DNA of 64,000 nucleotides from positions 186,001 to 250,000 of the forward strand of contig CAITIE010000064.1 of the NCBI GenBank assembly GCA_903892355.1. The letters are read 5' to 3'. The translations under genes were made by a program, and so were the position numbers. The notes beneath the pieces are model-generated. The model did not search any database, was not told the origin of the DNA, and worked only from the letters and a program-made list of their open reading frames with translations. Positions 1 to 9,042 of the stretch are shown piece by piece (the stretch's first letter is position 1; every line of letters begins with the position of its first letter). This stretch comes from an uncultured Pirellula sp. (lineage in GTDB: Bacteria > Planctomycetota > Planctomycetia > Pirellulales > Pirellulaceae).

Positions 1-2
1 CC

Positions 3-1550
3 TCTGCACAGGCAGCGGAATCCGCTTCAGCGAAATCCAATGGACTGTGGTGGCAACAGAGAAAGAACGCGAATAATGCTTCGGTCCCACGCGTGATCCT
101 GCCTAAAGACCGTGTGAAGATCGCGGAACGAGAAAATTTGAAGGATGCAGCGAGCGAAAGTGCATCGAGTTCCAACGCCATCGGGCCATCGAGCGATGCA
201 GGAGTCGCATTGGTGGGTTCGACGAAATCGGACAACGATTCGAAAACAACCGGTGCGAAGACGGCAGTAGCGTTCTACGGGCCCAAGGACGATTCTGGAC
301 CCGGCCAAGTGGTGTCGACGAAAGCGTCAACCTCCTCCGAGACTGGAGCCGCAAAAGCTTCGATCGCAGGTGACAACAGCGCTTCGATTGCAGACACTGG
401 CATCCATGATGTCGATATCGATGGCGCTCTAGCATCATTACCACCTCAATTCCGTGACGTGGTGAAAAAGACAATAGCCGCTGCTCGCGATAAGGAATCT
501 TCGAATCCATCCAATAACGGAACGATGGTCGCCCCTGCGGTAGGCAACACAGCACCCGATGAGCCGGTGATTCGGCGACTGAGCGATTCTGAGATCACGC
601 TGCCTGCTGCGACCCCCTCTAATCTCGCAGCGAGTGCGTCGCCCGCGGCCACAACGGTAATCCAGCCTGTTGCGAGTGTTCCTGTCATCGAGAAAGTTTC
701 GGCCACGGCCGCTGCGCCAACGAGCAGCAACAACTCGGTCGTCACCGCTTCAGGGAGCGTCTCGGCGACATCAGCGACAATGAACGTGCCATCGCCCCCA
801 ACGATCCAGCCGGGATCGACCGCTGCGGCACCCTCCAATCCGATCACGTGGCATCAAGCAACCAGCCAAGCGATCGAATTGTTGGAAAAGCAACTCGACG
901 ATAAAGCCCCTGCGGATGATTCCTTGCGAATGAGCCAAGAAATCACTTTGCGGATGCTGTATGTGACCCAGCGTCGGCTCGACGATGCGCTCAGGCCCAT
1001 CGATCGTCTTTCCGATCAAGAGCAAGAGTACGTTCGGCACCAAATGCAAGCAATGTACGAGGCGAGCAATCCGGATGCCAACCCCGCTCGATCAAGGCAC
1101 TGGAGCGTGGTGATGAATAGCCAACGCGAGGCGACCGCACATCTAGCCTCGATCAGTAATCTTGAAGTTCGTTCGGTCGCGTTTTGCAAACAAGTCGACG
1201 GATATGGAGTGACAGAACGATTTCCGAAGTACCAATTTACTCCGGACCAAGACGTCCTGCTCTACTGCGAAGTTGACAACGTAGCGGCGGAACGGGTCAA
1301 AGGGGGATACGAGACCCAATTGCAGGGCAATTATGAGATCTGCGATTCCAAAGGAAACCGAATCACAGAGCAGCTACTGCCGATGGAGCCAGAGGTATGC
1401 CAAAACCATCGACGCGATTACTTTATCGTCTACAAAATCTACATGCCACAGCAAGTCGCACCGGGTAACTACCAACTGCGACTCAATATCGAGGATCGGA
1501 AGAGCAAAAAGTTCGGGCAATCGACCGTCGACTTCGAGATCAAGAAATAG
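3..1550 (+). CDS. Hypothetical exported-type protein, 5' partial
   Basis: The frame is open from the window edge with no stop, so the gene starts upstream and the first GTG inside the window (93) is probably internal. About 515 codons are visible. The first two thirds are low complexity, rich in Ala, Ser, Thr and Pro, without a recognisable domain. The last 150 or so residues look ordered, with a charged helix (TQRRLDDALRPIDRLSDQEQ) followed by beta-type segments such as DYFIVYKIYMP and TVDFEIKK at the very end. This layout, a disordered linker plus a compact C-terminal domain, is common in planctomycete envelope proteins, but a signal peptide would lie outside the window. No function can be assigned. 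It converges on xseB with 8 bp between the stops. Confidence 0.75.
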   Translation, partial: SAQAAESASAKSNGLWWQQRKNANNASVPRVILPKDRVKIAERENLKDAASESASSSNAIGPSSDAGVALVGSTKSDNDSKTTGAKTAVAFYGPKDDSGPGQVVSTKASTSSETGAAKASIAGDNSASIADTGIHDVDIDGALASLPPQFRDVVKKTIAAARDKESSNPSNNGTMVAPAVGNTAPDEPVIRRLSDSEITLPAATPSNLAASASPAATTVIQPVASVPVIEKVSATAAAPTSSNNSVVTASGSVSATSATMNVPSPPTIQPGSTAAAPSNPITWHQATSQAIELLEKQLDDKAPADDSLRMSQEITLRMLYVTQRRLDDALRPIDRLSDQEQEYVRHQMQAMYEASNPDANPARSRHWSVVMNSQREATAHLASISNLEVRSVAFCKQVDGYGVTERFPKYQFTPDQDVLLYCEVDNVAAERVKGGYETQLQGNYEICDSKGNRITEQLLPMEPEVCQNHRRDYFIVYKIYMPQQVAPGNYQLRLNIEDRKSKKFGQSTVDFEIKK

Positions 1551-1558
1551 CGTAAGAG

Positions 1559-1900
1559 TCACGTAGCTCCATGCGAGCCACGGCGTCGCGATGGGGCTTC
1601 GTTCCCTTCGGAAGCCAGCGGAGCCGTGTCATCCCACGCCTTGACCACGGCCTTTCCATCCTCTCGCACACTCTGAAGTTGCGCGATCCGTCGGCGCGCA
1701 CCGTCCAACTGGGAGTGGCACTTCTGCACGTATTCGACGGCTTTGGCGTAATCCGCCAACATCTCCTCTAACGGGAGCGTGCCGCTTTCGAGCTTGCGAA
1801 CAATCTGTTCCAGCTGCGTCATCGCACCTTCGAAAGTCATCGATTCTTCGTCGGGTTTCGCCTCGGTATTCGCCTCGGTATTCGCTTTTGATTTCGCCAT
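1559..1900 (-). CDS. xseB: Exodeoxyribonuclease VII small subunit
   Basis: XseB binds several-fold to XseA to form exonuclease VII, which degrades single-stranded DNA to oligonucleotides. The 113-residue protein carries the family core near residues 20-85: MTFEGAMTQLEQIVRKLESG, then LPLEEMLADYAKAVEYVQKC and a helical hairpin ending in ARRRIAQL. The usual length is 70-90 residues; the extra residues are a short N-terminal tail and a basic C-terminal tail ending RRRGSHGAT. The N-terminus holds a perfect 12-bp duplication giving ANTEANTEA. xseA, usually adjacent, is not next to it: the neighbour upstream is a divergent coiled-coil gene. The ATG at 1900 is the natural start. Confidence 0.9.
   Translation of the reverse strand: MAKSKANTEANTEAKPDEESMTFEGAMTQLEQIVRKLESGTLPLEEMLADYAKAVEYVQKCHSQLDGARRRIAQLQSVREDGKAVVKAWDDTAPLASEGNEAPSRRRGSHGAT
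1859..1882. repeat. 12-bp tandem repeat x2 inside xseB
   Basis: Two exact adjacent copies of a 12-bp unit (CGCCTCGGTATT on the plus strand) near the 5' end of xseB encode the repeated tetrapeptide ANTE. The period is a multiple of three, so the frame is kept. Confidence 0.9.
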
Positions 1901-2056
1901 TGAAATGCCTGGTGCCTCCCTCGTACCGCTACAACCCTTACAGATGGAACATGCCGATTTGCAAACAGACGGTGGCCCCCGGTATTTGCTTCTCAGGGCT
2001 CGAAAATAACCTATTCAACCCGTTAGGAGAAGTCTCTACCGGGACTTAGGAATCAG

Positions 2057-3535
2057 ATGAGTAGAAACAAACGCAAGAACCCGACACGTGGACTGGGGCA
2101 ACCAGTCCCTGGCTCGCCCATTCGAAAATCGCTTAGTCCGTTGGGCTCCAATGCGAGCTCCACCGGCATGGAGTCGTCGTTGTCAGCTAGTGCAATCCCG
2201 GGGGCAGCGAGCCCATCCGCGTCCGTGCTCGCATCCCCTCCGGCCGAAGTATCGAGTTTATCGGACAAAAACGTCCTTTCGAGCCGCACCAATCCAGGAA
2301 TCGACCCCGTCGCCGCTCAGCTTAACACCATCGAGGCCTTGCTCAAGTCCGTCAACGCACAGCGCGATCAAGATCCATCGGACTTTCGGCTACCTAGTGG
2401 TATGTTCGATGCACATGCCGCTTGGATGGCAGCGATCGATGCGAGAATACAGCAGTTCGTAGAGACTATCCAGCGTTATGAAAGAGAGCGGTCGGAACTG
2501 GAGACGCAGCGACGCGAGTTGCAATCGGCTATCGATGTAGCGACGACGCATTGCGAGCATCAGGAATCGATCCGAACCGATTCGGATTTGGTCCAAGACA
2601 CCATAAGGCTGGACGAAGGCCTTGAAATCGCTCAGCAAGAAATCCAGCGACTGAATGAATTGCTCCAAAACTCGCGCGACGAATACAATTCGCTGCTGAG
2701 TTTCATCGAAAGCGAGTCCCGTGCGGTATTGGAATCGGATGACGACGCAGATACGGTTGCAATGCTACCGTCGGACATGGAACGGGAACTCCGCTTAGAA
2801 ATCTCCCAGCTTCATGAACAAGTCGATTTCCTGCATGGAGAATTGAACCTAGTCCGCAGCCACGCTGCGACACCCAATGCAGAAGCCGATGAGTTGCGGC
2901 TGCAGGTCGAGTACCTGCGAAGTCAAGTCCTACAAGCTCGTTCGGAATCGTCGAACTTGAAGATGCAGTGCGAAGAGTTGGTCGCTCGGCTTGCCTCGCT
3001 CAAAGGCCCCACCAGCAACGAACGTACCGCTGCCTTGTCCTGGGAAGAACGAAAACGTGAATTGCTCGAGCAACTCGAATCTGAGTCGAGCAACGAGTCG
3101 GGAGAGAATCCAACCATCGATGCTGAAATGCAACGAATTCTCGCCGAAAAGAATCAAGAGCTCGCCAGCCGCGAACAAGAAATCCGTGAGCTTCGCAATT
3201 TGGTCGAGCAGCAATCAATCTCGCAAAACGGATTCGCTATTGGTGCTGCTGCCGTCGCAGATATCGTCGAAGCGGATGATCTCATCATCGCCGAACGGAT
3301 GAAACTTCGAGAGATGCAGCACGAGTGGGAGCAGAAGCAGCGGCAATCGGAAATCGAGATGTCCCTCGAGAGGGCCAAATTAGCCCGTGAACGTTTGGAA
3401 TTGCAAGACAAGCTCCGCGAGCTTCAGCAATTGCAAAAAGAAAGTGGCGTGGATGAGAGGAATGCATGCTCTGAGAAGTCGTCGACCAAACCGCGAGGGA
3501 ATTGGTTCGCCCGCCTCGGCTTGAAAGATGATTGA
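2057..3535 (+). CDS. Coiled-coil protein of unknown function
   Basis: A 492-residue protein with a basic Ser/Pro-rich N-terminus (about residues 1-90) and then long heptad-rich segments, roughly residues 130-250, 260-330 and 350-475, full of Glu, Leu, Gln and Arg (for example ELRLEISQLHEQVDFLHGEL and REQEIRELRNLVEQQ). The C-terminus is short and conserved-looking (KPRGNWFARLGLKDD). There is no signal peptide, membrane segment or nucleotide-binding motif, so a cytoplasmic structural or scaffold role is possible but is inference. It is divergent from xseB (157 bp between starts). The ATG at 2057 follows an in-frame stop closely, and no strong ribosome binding site is seen. The sequence gives no basis for a function. 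Confidence 0.8.
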   Translation: MSRNKRKNPTRGLGQPVPGSPIRKSLSPLGSNASSTGMESSLSASAIPGAASPSASVLASPPAEVSSLSDKNVLSSRTNPGIDPVAAQLNTIEALLKSVNAQRDQDPSDFRLPSGMFDAHAAWMAAIDARIQQFVETIQRYERERSELETQRRELQSAIDVATTHCEHQESIRTDSDLVQDTIRLDEGLEIAQQEIQRLNELLQNSRDEYNSLLSFIESESRAVLESDDDADTVAMLPSDMERELRLEISQLHEQVDFLHGELNLVRSHAATPNAEADELRLQVEYLRSQVLQARSESSNLKMQCEELVARLASLKGPTSNERTAALSWEERKRELLEQLESESSNESGENPTIDAEMQRILAEKNQELASREQEIRELRNLVEQQSISQNGFAIGAAAVADIVEADDLIIAERMKLREMQHEWEQKQRQSEIEMSLERAKLARERLELQDKLRELQQLQKESGVDERNACSEKSSTKPRGNWFARLGLKDD

Positions 3536-3667
3536 ATCATTCGGATCCACGAACGCACGCTCCGGTTGGACGGACGAGAAACGATACGACCATTGGGGGT
3601 ACACGCTTCGAGAGAATAGTTGCGTGAAACCGGCCGCAATCGCGTTGCCGGTCCCATGAGCGGCCTG

Positions 3668-4573
3668 CTAGCTGTGGACGTAACCTTTGGGTTGCATCTG
3701 TGCGATCCCCGAGCGGGTCTTTGACCACAATCCGGTTCGCGATACAAAACTTCCGATGATAGTCAAAGGAATGCCATCGATTTCTGAAGGAAGTTCCACA
3801 AGACGGTCCTGCGGGACCGCAAGCAACAGTTCGAAATCTTCCCCATCACCGATCGCGTGTTCTAACGGTGTGCGCCCCGACGACTCTGCGATTGTGATTG
3901 CATCGTTACTAATCGGAATTCGATCCAAATCGACCTCAGCACCGCATTTGCTCGCTACCGTCACGTTGAGCAGATCGATCCCGAGGCCATCGCTGATATC
4001 GGTGGCGCCGCGAACAATTCCAAGGGCATGAAGCTTTTTCGCGAGGCTCAGCCGAGGCTCAAACTTTAGATGCTTGCCTCGAATGCTTCCTCCGAGTTTA
4101 CCGGTCACCACGATCGCATCTCCGACCGAAGCTCCACTTCGCAACCAGCATCCGCCGACGGGTGCTTTTCCGATCGCCGTCATGTGAACCACCAAGGGGC
4201 CATCCCAAACATTGGTATCCCCTCCAGCGATAGCTACCTGATACCGCTCGCACGATTCACAAACCCCCTCAAAGATCTCTGCCCCGATTTCCCCCGAGCG
4301 ATGGCGGGGGAGGCACAGCGATAAAAAGACCGCGATGGGCTCTGCTGCCATCGATGCCAAATCGCTCAAATTCACGGCAACCAGTTTGTGTCCGACCGCT
4401 TTTGGACCGCATTCGCTTAACACAAAATGAGTGCCATCGCAGAGCGAGTCGGTGGTCACGACCATGTCTTCACCGGTAGGGGCGAGCAACGCGCAATCGT
4501 CACCTATTCCCAATTTGACCTTGGGCAACCGAGCCGCCCGTTGCTTGGCCCATGCAATAAAACCATGTTCCAT
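3668..4573 (-). CDS. thiL: Thiamine-monophosphate kinase
   Basis: ThiL phosphorylates thiamine monophosphate with ATP to thiamine diphosphate, the last step of thiamine cofactor synthesis in the cytoplasm. The 301-residue protein shows the family order: GIGDDCALL near residue 22, VVTTDSLCDGTHF near residue 38, the helix VAVNLSDLASMAAEP, then AGGDTNVW near residue 116, GDAIVVTGKLGGS near 148, ATDISDGLGIDLLNV near 190 and GEDFELLLAVP near 244. The length is normal for ThiL. It lies downstream of nadK on the same strand with a 133-bp gap, and the thiamine diphosphate-dependent Dxs is encoded two genes upstream, a sensible functional link. No TPP riboswitch is visible before it. Confidence 0.93.
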   Translation of the reverse strand: MEHGFIAWAKQRAARLPKVKLGIGDDCALLAPTGEDMVVTTDSLCDGTHFVLSECGPKAVGHKLVAVNLSDLASMAAEPIAVFLSLCLPRHRSGEIGAEIFEGVCESCERYQVAIAGGDTNVWDGPLVVHMTAIGKAPVGGCWLRSGASVGDAIVVTGKLGGSIRGKHLKFEPRLSLAKKLHALGIVRGATDISDGLGIDLLNVTVASKCGAEVDLDRIPISNDAITIAESSGRTPLEHAIGDGEDFELLLAVPQDRLVELPSEIDGIPLTIIGSFVSRTGLWSKTRSGIAQMQPKGYVHS

Positions 4574-4683
4574 AACTTCGGAACCTTCTAAGTGTCAAAA
4601 ACTTCTAAATGCGGTTGAAAGACTTTAGCAAACGCGAAGGCGAGTCCGTTTCGATTCTGATGCTCAGGCGTAATCGGGGCGGT

Positions 4684-4717
4684 TTGGCTTAGTCGGCGGT
4701 ATTGGCTTAGTCGGCGG
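4684..4717. repeat. 18-bp-period tandem repeat spanning the nadK stop codon
   Basis: A 16-bp sequence (TTGGCTTAGTCGGCGG on the plus strand) occurs twice with an 18-bp period. The inner copy contains the nadK stop codon and its last two codons; the outer copy repeats Ala-Asp-stop in the same frame 18 bp downstream. Confidence 0.9.
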
Positions 4718-5600
4718 GGCGGGGTTTTCCGCTCCAACCCAGCTTCGTTCGGAGCGCTTCATAGTCGTCGTGCCCAGGCACGCTGATCAGTTGGAACTTG
4801 TCTTTTGCTCGCGCGATACGGACCGTGTAATCAGGTTCCAGTCGGCAAACGATCCGTCCATCCACGACGACACTTGCCGTGGGATGATCTCCCGGCAGTT
4901 TGGATCCCTGTAGTTTTAAATCAAACACGCGATCGGCGGTATCCACCACAGGACGCATGGTCAGAGTATGTGGGCTGATCGGACTGATGACGAAGGCTTG
5001 TAAGTTCCGCCTCAGGATCGGGCCCCCTGCTGAAAGATTGTGTGCGGTTGAGCCGATCGGGGTGCTGATGATCAATCCATCGCAGGCGTAGGTTGTGGCC
5101 AAGACACTATCGATGTGAAGATCGATGTACATCATTGCGTACGGTGGCCCGCCCAATACGGCGGCTTCGTTGAGCCCGATGATCGAGTGGACTTCTTTGT
5201 TGCCTTTCAGCACGCGGCACTGAAGCATCAGATGGCTGGTGATGGGGTACTCGCCTCGGCACACGTTGGGCCACACATCGACAAACTGGTCGGGTGGAAT
5301 CGCTGCGAGGAAACCCAATCGTCCCAGGTTTACGCCGAGGACAGGCCGCTGGTTGCGTCCCATTTGCCGGGCAGACTGAAGGATCGAACCGTCTCCGCCG
5401 AGCACCACCACAAGATCGGAGTCGCATGCATCGAAACGATGGGAGAAGGTGGTATCAACAGCGACTACATCCGCACTTATGCGGATATGTTCGAGAATCG
5501 CGGGCAACTCGGATTCGACGCGAGGGCGGTTCGGAGCGGCCAGCACGACCACTCGAGGCCTTGCCCGACCGTTGCGAATCCATCCGGGTTGCGAGCTCAC
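4707..5600 (-). CDS. nadK: NAD kinase
   Basis: NadK phosphorylates NAD to NADP using ATP or polyphosphate. The 297-residue protein contains VVLGGDGSILQSAR (the GGDG site, about residue 65), LGVNLGRLGFLA (about 88), LNEAAVLGGPPYAMMYIDLH (about 143), DGLIISTPIGSTAHNLSAGG (about 173) and ISPISPHTLTMRPVV, all family hallmarks. The N-terminus, RPRVVVLAAPNRPRV, begins the Rossmann-like domain. Translation starts at GTG 5600, three bases after the dxs stop, so nadK is in one transcript with ispA and dxs. The order ispA-dxs-nadK resembles that of Firmicutes. The stop codon lies within a tandem duplication. Confidence 0.95.
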   Translation of the reverse strand: MSSQPGWIRNGRARPRVVVLAAPNRPRVESELPAILEHIRISADVVAVDTTFSHRFDACDSDLVVVLGGDGSILQSARQMGRNQRPVLGVNLGRLGFLAAIPPDQFVDVWPNVCRGEYPITSHLMLQCRVLKGNKEVHSIIGLNEAAVLGGPPYAMMYIDLHIDSVLATTYACDGLIISTPIGSTAHNLSAGGPILRRNLQAFVISPISPHTLTMRPVVDTADRVFDLKLQGSKLPGDHPTASVVVDGRIVCRLEPDYTVRIARAKDKFQLISVPGHDDYEALRTKLGWSGKPRPAD

Positions 5601-5603
5601 GCG

Positions 5604-7514
5604 TTATACTCCAGCCGCTTGCGAGCCGGCGAAATTCTGAGCCAGTTCACGGCAGGTGTGCGCGATGCCTTGTGGATCCAATCCCAGTTCGTGAAGCAGT
5701 TCGCCACGTTCTCCGTGCTCGATGAACCGATCGGGCAATCCGAGGGTTCGCAGGATCCGGGTGTCCCAGCCATGTTGGCACGCAGCCTCGAGAACGGCGG
5801 AACCAAAACCACCCATAAGTGCACCTTCTTCGACGGTGACGATGAATCGAGATTCTTCAAAGAGTTGGCCGAGCAGTTCCACATCGAGTGGCTTGATGAA
5901 CCGAGCGTTCACCACGGTGACTGAGATGCCTTCGTTGGCGAGTAAGTCTGCGGCGGCTAACGCTTGTTGGAGCATAGCACCGATGGCTACGATCGCGCCG
6001 TCAGTACCGCGGCGCATGACTTCGGCTTTGCCGAGTTCGATCTTTTGTGCAGGTCGCTCGAACGCCAGGGCGCTGGTCTTCGGATAGCGGATCGAGCATG
6101 GGCCTGGATGCTTCAGCGAGAACTCGAGCATCGGTTCGACTTCGGTGGAGTCTCCGGGAGCCATCATGACGATGTTCGGGAAGACCCGCATGTAACCGAT
6201 GTCGAACACACCATGGTGCGTCGGACCATCCGGACCAGTTAGTCCAGCCCGATCGAGCATCATGGTCACGGGCAGATTCTGAAGTGCGACCTCTTGGAAA
6301 ATTTGGTCGTACGACCGCTGCATGAACGTGCTGTAGATCGCCACGATCGGTCGCAATCCTACTTTGGCTTGGCCGGCGGCGAATGCGACCGCATGGGACT
6401 CGCAAATCCCGACATCGAAAAACCGATCTGGGAACTCGTCCCGGACTGGCTCGAGCTTGTTACCTTGGCACATGGCGGCGGTCATGATGGTGACCTTCGA
6501 ATCGCGACGCATTTGATTCGCGATCGCGTCGCGGGCGTAGTTCGTGAAGGCGGGCTTTTCGCCGATGCTCAGCACGCGTGGGCTGCCGTCCTCGTCCTCG
6601 AAGGCTGGAGGTGTGTGGAAGTAAACGGGGTCTTCTTCCGCCGGTTTGTAGCCTCGGCCTTTCTCGGTGACGACGTGGAGCAAGGTCGGTCCTTTTTGGT
6701 CGCGAACCATCTCCAGGTATTTGCGCATCAACCGAATATCATGCCCATCGATAGGTCCGATGTAGCGGAAGCCAAACTCTTCGAAGAGCATGCCGCCGAC
6801 CATCCCGGCCTTGACCCCTTCTTTGATTTGGGCCAATAACCGCTCGGTGGGATCGCCAAAAACGGGTAGCTTGTTGAGGACCTTGACCACCTCGCTCTTG
6901 AATCCCGTATAGAAAGGATTGGTGCGGAGGCGGTCCAAGTAGTTGGCCATTGCGCCGACGCGAGGGCAGATCGACATCTTGTTATCATTGAGCACGACGA
7001 TCAGGTCTTTGTTTAGTTCGCCGGCGTTGTTCATCGCTTCGAAGACGATGCCCGATGGGAACGCGCCATCGCCGATGACAGCGATGCTTTTGCGGTTTCC
7101 TTGGTCCATCAAGTCATCGCCCGACTTGAGTCCGAGGGCAGTGGATACGGAACAACCGGCGTGCCCGGTCATGAACAGATCGTATTCGCTCTCGTGCGGG
7201 TTGGGGTACCCCATGAGACCACCCCGCTCTCGGATGGTTTTGAACTCAGCGTAGCGACCAGTGATCAGTTTGTGCGGATAGATTTGGTGGCCCGTATCCC
7301 AGATCAATCGGTCTTTGCGAAAGTCGAAGACGCTGTGGAGGGCCAAGCAGAGTTCGACCACACCTAGGTTGGACGCGAAGTGTGCTGTGCGAGTCGCGAG
7401 AAGGTTGCAGAGAACATCTCGGATCTCCGAGCCGAGTTTTTCCAAATCTTCCACCGACATCGACTGAAGCGGTTCCGCCGAATCCAATTTGGAAAGCATT
7501 TCATGCATCGCCAT
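5604..7514 (-). CDS. dxs: 1-deoxy-D-xylulose-5-phosphate synthase
   Basis: Dxs condenses pyruvate and glyceraldehyde 3-phosphate into DXP with thiamine diphosphate, the entry to the MEP isoprenoid pathway. The protein has 636 residues, the normal length. Visible motifs are HFASNLGVVEL (about residue 45), WDTGHQIYPHKL (about 73), the TPP-binding GDGAFPSGIVFEAMNNAG (about 147) with N-D-N after it, the central transketolase fold (VGICESHAVAFAAGQA, about 370) and LDRAGLTGPDGPTHHGVFD (about 420). The C-terminal transketolase domain has VNARFIKPLD. Its start codon overlaps the ispA stop by one base (TGATG), which suggests translational coupling. nadK follows after 3 bp. Confidence 0.97.
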   Translation of the reverse strand: MAMHEMLSKLDSAEPLQSMSVEDLEKLGSEIRDVLCNLLATRTAHFASNLGVVELCLALHSVFDFRKDRLIWDTGHQIYPHKLITGRYAEFKTIRERGGLMGYPNPHESEYDLFMTGHAGCSVSTALGLKSGDDLMDQGNRKSIAVIGDGAFPSGIVFEAMNNAGELNKDLIVVLNDNKMSICPRVGAMANYLDRLRTNPFYTGFKSEVVKVLNKLPVFGDPTERLLAQIKEGVKAGMVGGMLFEEFGFRYIGPIDGHDIRLMRKYLEMVRDQKGPTLLHVVTEKGRGYKPAEEDPVYFHTPPAFEDEDGSPRVLSIGEKPAFTNYARDAIANQMRRDSKVTIMTAAMCQGNKLEPVRDEFPDRFFDVGICESHAVAFAAGQAKVGLRPIVAIYSTFMQRSYDQIFQEVALQNLPVTMMLDRAGLTGPDGPTHHGVFDIGYMRVFPNIVMMAPGDSTEVEPMLEFSLKHPGPCSIRYPKTSALAFERPAQKIELGKAEVMRRGTDGAIVAIGAMLQQALAAADLLANEGISVTVVNARFIKPLDVELLGQLFEESRFIVTVEEGALMGGFGSAVLEAACQHGWDTRILRTLGLPDRFIEHGERGELLHELGLDPQGIAHTCRELAQNFAGSQAAGV

Positions 7515-8536
7515 CAGTTACTCCGATCCAGGATGTATTGCGCGAGCCTCTTCAATGGGAATGCGGCCTCACCGAATGGCGCCACAGCATCGATCGCTTG
7601 GGACACCCATTGACGGGCTTGTTCGCGACTTGCTGGAATACCATAGACGGTTGGAAAGGTCAGCTTTCCGCGCACGCTATCTTTTCCGGTTGCCTTTCCA
7701 GTGTTTTCCGCCGTGCTTTCCACGTCTAGTAGGTCGTCGACAATTTGGAAAGCTATTCCGATTGCGCGGCCATACAAACCGAGGGCGGCACGCTGCTCTT
7801 GTGTGGCCCCGCCAGCGATCCCCCCCATCAGTACCGAGGCAGCGATCATGGCTCCGGTTTTCCGGCGATGGATGGCATCGAGCCAACGTTTTTGCTCGTC
7901 CAGCGACATTGCGGCCGAATCCCGCTTTTCCGCGAGCAAATCGTCCATCTGGCCCCCGACCATCCCTTCACTACCCGCAGCCTTGGCTAAGGCCAAACAG
8001 GCTTCGCCGGCTGCGTGCGGTGGGAGGGGGCTCCGCAAAATAGTCTCAAAGGCCAAGGGTTGCAGGGCATCTCCGGCTAGAATGGCGGTGGCTTCGTCGA
8101 ATTGGATATGGCACGTCGGTCGGCCTCGACGAAGATCATCGTCGTCCATGGCAGGCAAATCGTCGTGGATTAACGAGTAGCAGTGGATCATTTCCAATGC
8201 AGCGGCAGGCCCGAGAGCAGCTTGCGAATCGCCGCCGACGGCTTCGCACGCGAACACGCAAAGGATCGGACGCAAGCGTTTTCCGGGGGCTAGCAGGGAG
8301 TAGGCGATCGCCTCCCTCAAACGGGCCGGGCAGTCATCCCCCAAGCGATCGATGGCCGCGACTAGGGTCGCTTCTACATCGCTGGCCACGGCTTTCCAGC
8401 GTCCTAAGAACGCGTCCAGACCGTCCTTTGCCGCGGTTTCGCGGCCGTTCGAGCCACTGACGGGATGGCCATTGGGGGATTCCGAGCCCAGAGAAGCAGC
8501 CGACAATCCGGCTCGATGTTTTGGCTCTGAAGGCAT
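7514..8536 (-). CDS. ispA: Short-chain polyprenyl diphosphate synthase (farnesyl/geranylgeranyl type)
   Basis: The enzyme extends DMAPP with IPP to make farnesyl or geranylgeranyl diphosphate. The first aspartate-rich motif is IHDDLPAMDDDDLRRGRP and the second is FQIVDDLLDV, both needed for Mg-diphosphate binding; GKRLRPILCVFACEAVGG is the conserved IPP-binding region. The two extra residues in the DDLPAMD motif are typical of bacterial IspA-type enzymes. The frame is open upstream to a start at 8617, but the first 27 residues there have no family similarity, so ATG 8536 is preferred (340 aa). The N-terminal 45 residues are still longer and more Ser/Gly-rich than usual. First gene of the ispA-dxs-nadK transcript. 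Product chain length cannot be read from the sequence with certainty. Confidence 0.92.
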   Translation of the reverse strand: MPSEPKHRAGLSAASLGSESPNGHPVSGSNGRETAAKDGLDAFLGRWKAVASDVEATLVAAIDRLGDDCPARLREAIAYSLLAPGKRLRPILCVFACEAVGGDSQAALGPAAALEMIHCYSLIHDDLPAMDDDDLRRGRPTCHIQFDEATAILAGDALQPLAFETILRSPLPPHAAGEACLALAKAAGSEGMVGGQMDDLLAEKRDSAAMSLDEQKRWLDAIHRRKTGAMIAASVLMGGIAGGATQEQRAALGLYGRAIGIAFQIVDDLLDVESTAENTGKATGKDSVRGKLTFPTVYGIPASREQARQWVSQAIDAVAPFGEAAFPLKRLAQYILDRSN

Positions 8537-8603
8537 CGATGAGGTGATGATTACATTCCTGCAACAAGTGCGAATCCCGAGCAGTTTGACTCGGTGGGGC
8601 CGC

Positions 8604-8632
8604 ATTATAACGGCCATTTCATCGGCGAAAAG
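8604..8632 (-). promoter_or_regulatory. Candidate promoter of the ispA-dxs-nadK operon
   Basis: On the minus strand there is a perfect -10 hexamer TATAAT (plus positions 8604-8609). A weak -35 (TTTTCG, 3 of 6) lies 16 bp upstream. Transcription would start near 8597, giving a leader of about 60 nt before ATG 8536. Only the -10 is convincing. Confidence 0.4.
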
Positions 8633-9042
8633 CGAGCTAAGGCGAACTGATGTGGTTCCGGGCCTAGTTATTGGAGGCTTGTCTCAGCAATTTCAAGGTG
8701 TCAACGTTGAGAATGGCTGAGCAGAGAGCGGATAATCGGACCTGTTGATATCGTCCGTTCGTTGGGAGGAAACGGCACAAACGGAACAAATGGACCTCGT
8801 GGAGCTAGTCTGCAGCGCTCTTCGAGGATGATTCGATACACCTAGAGCGGACGGAAAAATCGATATAGAAATCGCTCGAGAATCCGAAAGCAAACATTGT
8901 CGGGAGCCAGTTGGTGCTCCAATAATGGTTTTGTAAGTTTTGGGACGCTGGCCTGTACTGGCGATACCTTGGACTTTCCAGCGGGTTGACAGCAACAACG
9001 CAGTTCATCTCGTTAGGCAACTATCCCACGGAACATTCGGCT
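8633..9042. other. Intergenic region between ispA and the BON-domain gene
   Basis: A divergent spacer of about 400 bp. Apart from the candidate ispA promoter at its left edge, no coding sequence, hairpin with a T-run, or repeat is convincing. The reading frames here show no protein-like composition. Confidence 0.5.

Noticed and set aside
5115..5924. Plus-strand frame of 269 codons opposite nadK and dxs
   Set aside because: Antisense to two clear genes and spans their junction; no domain is visible.
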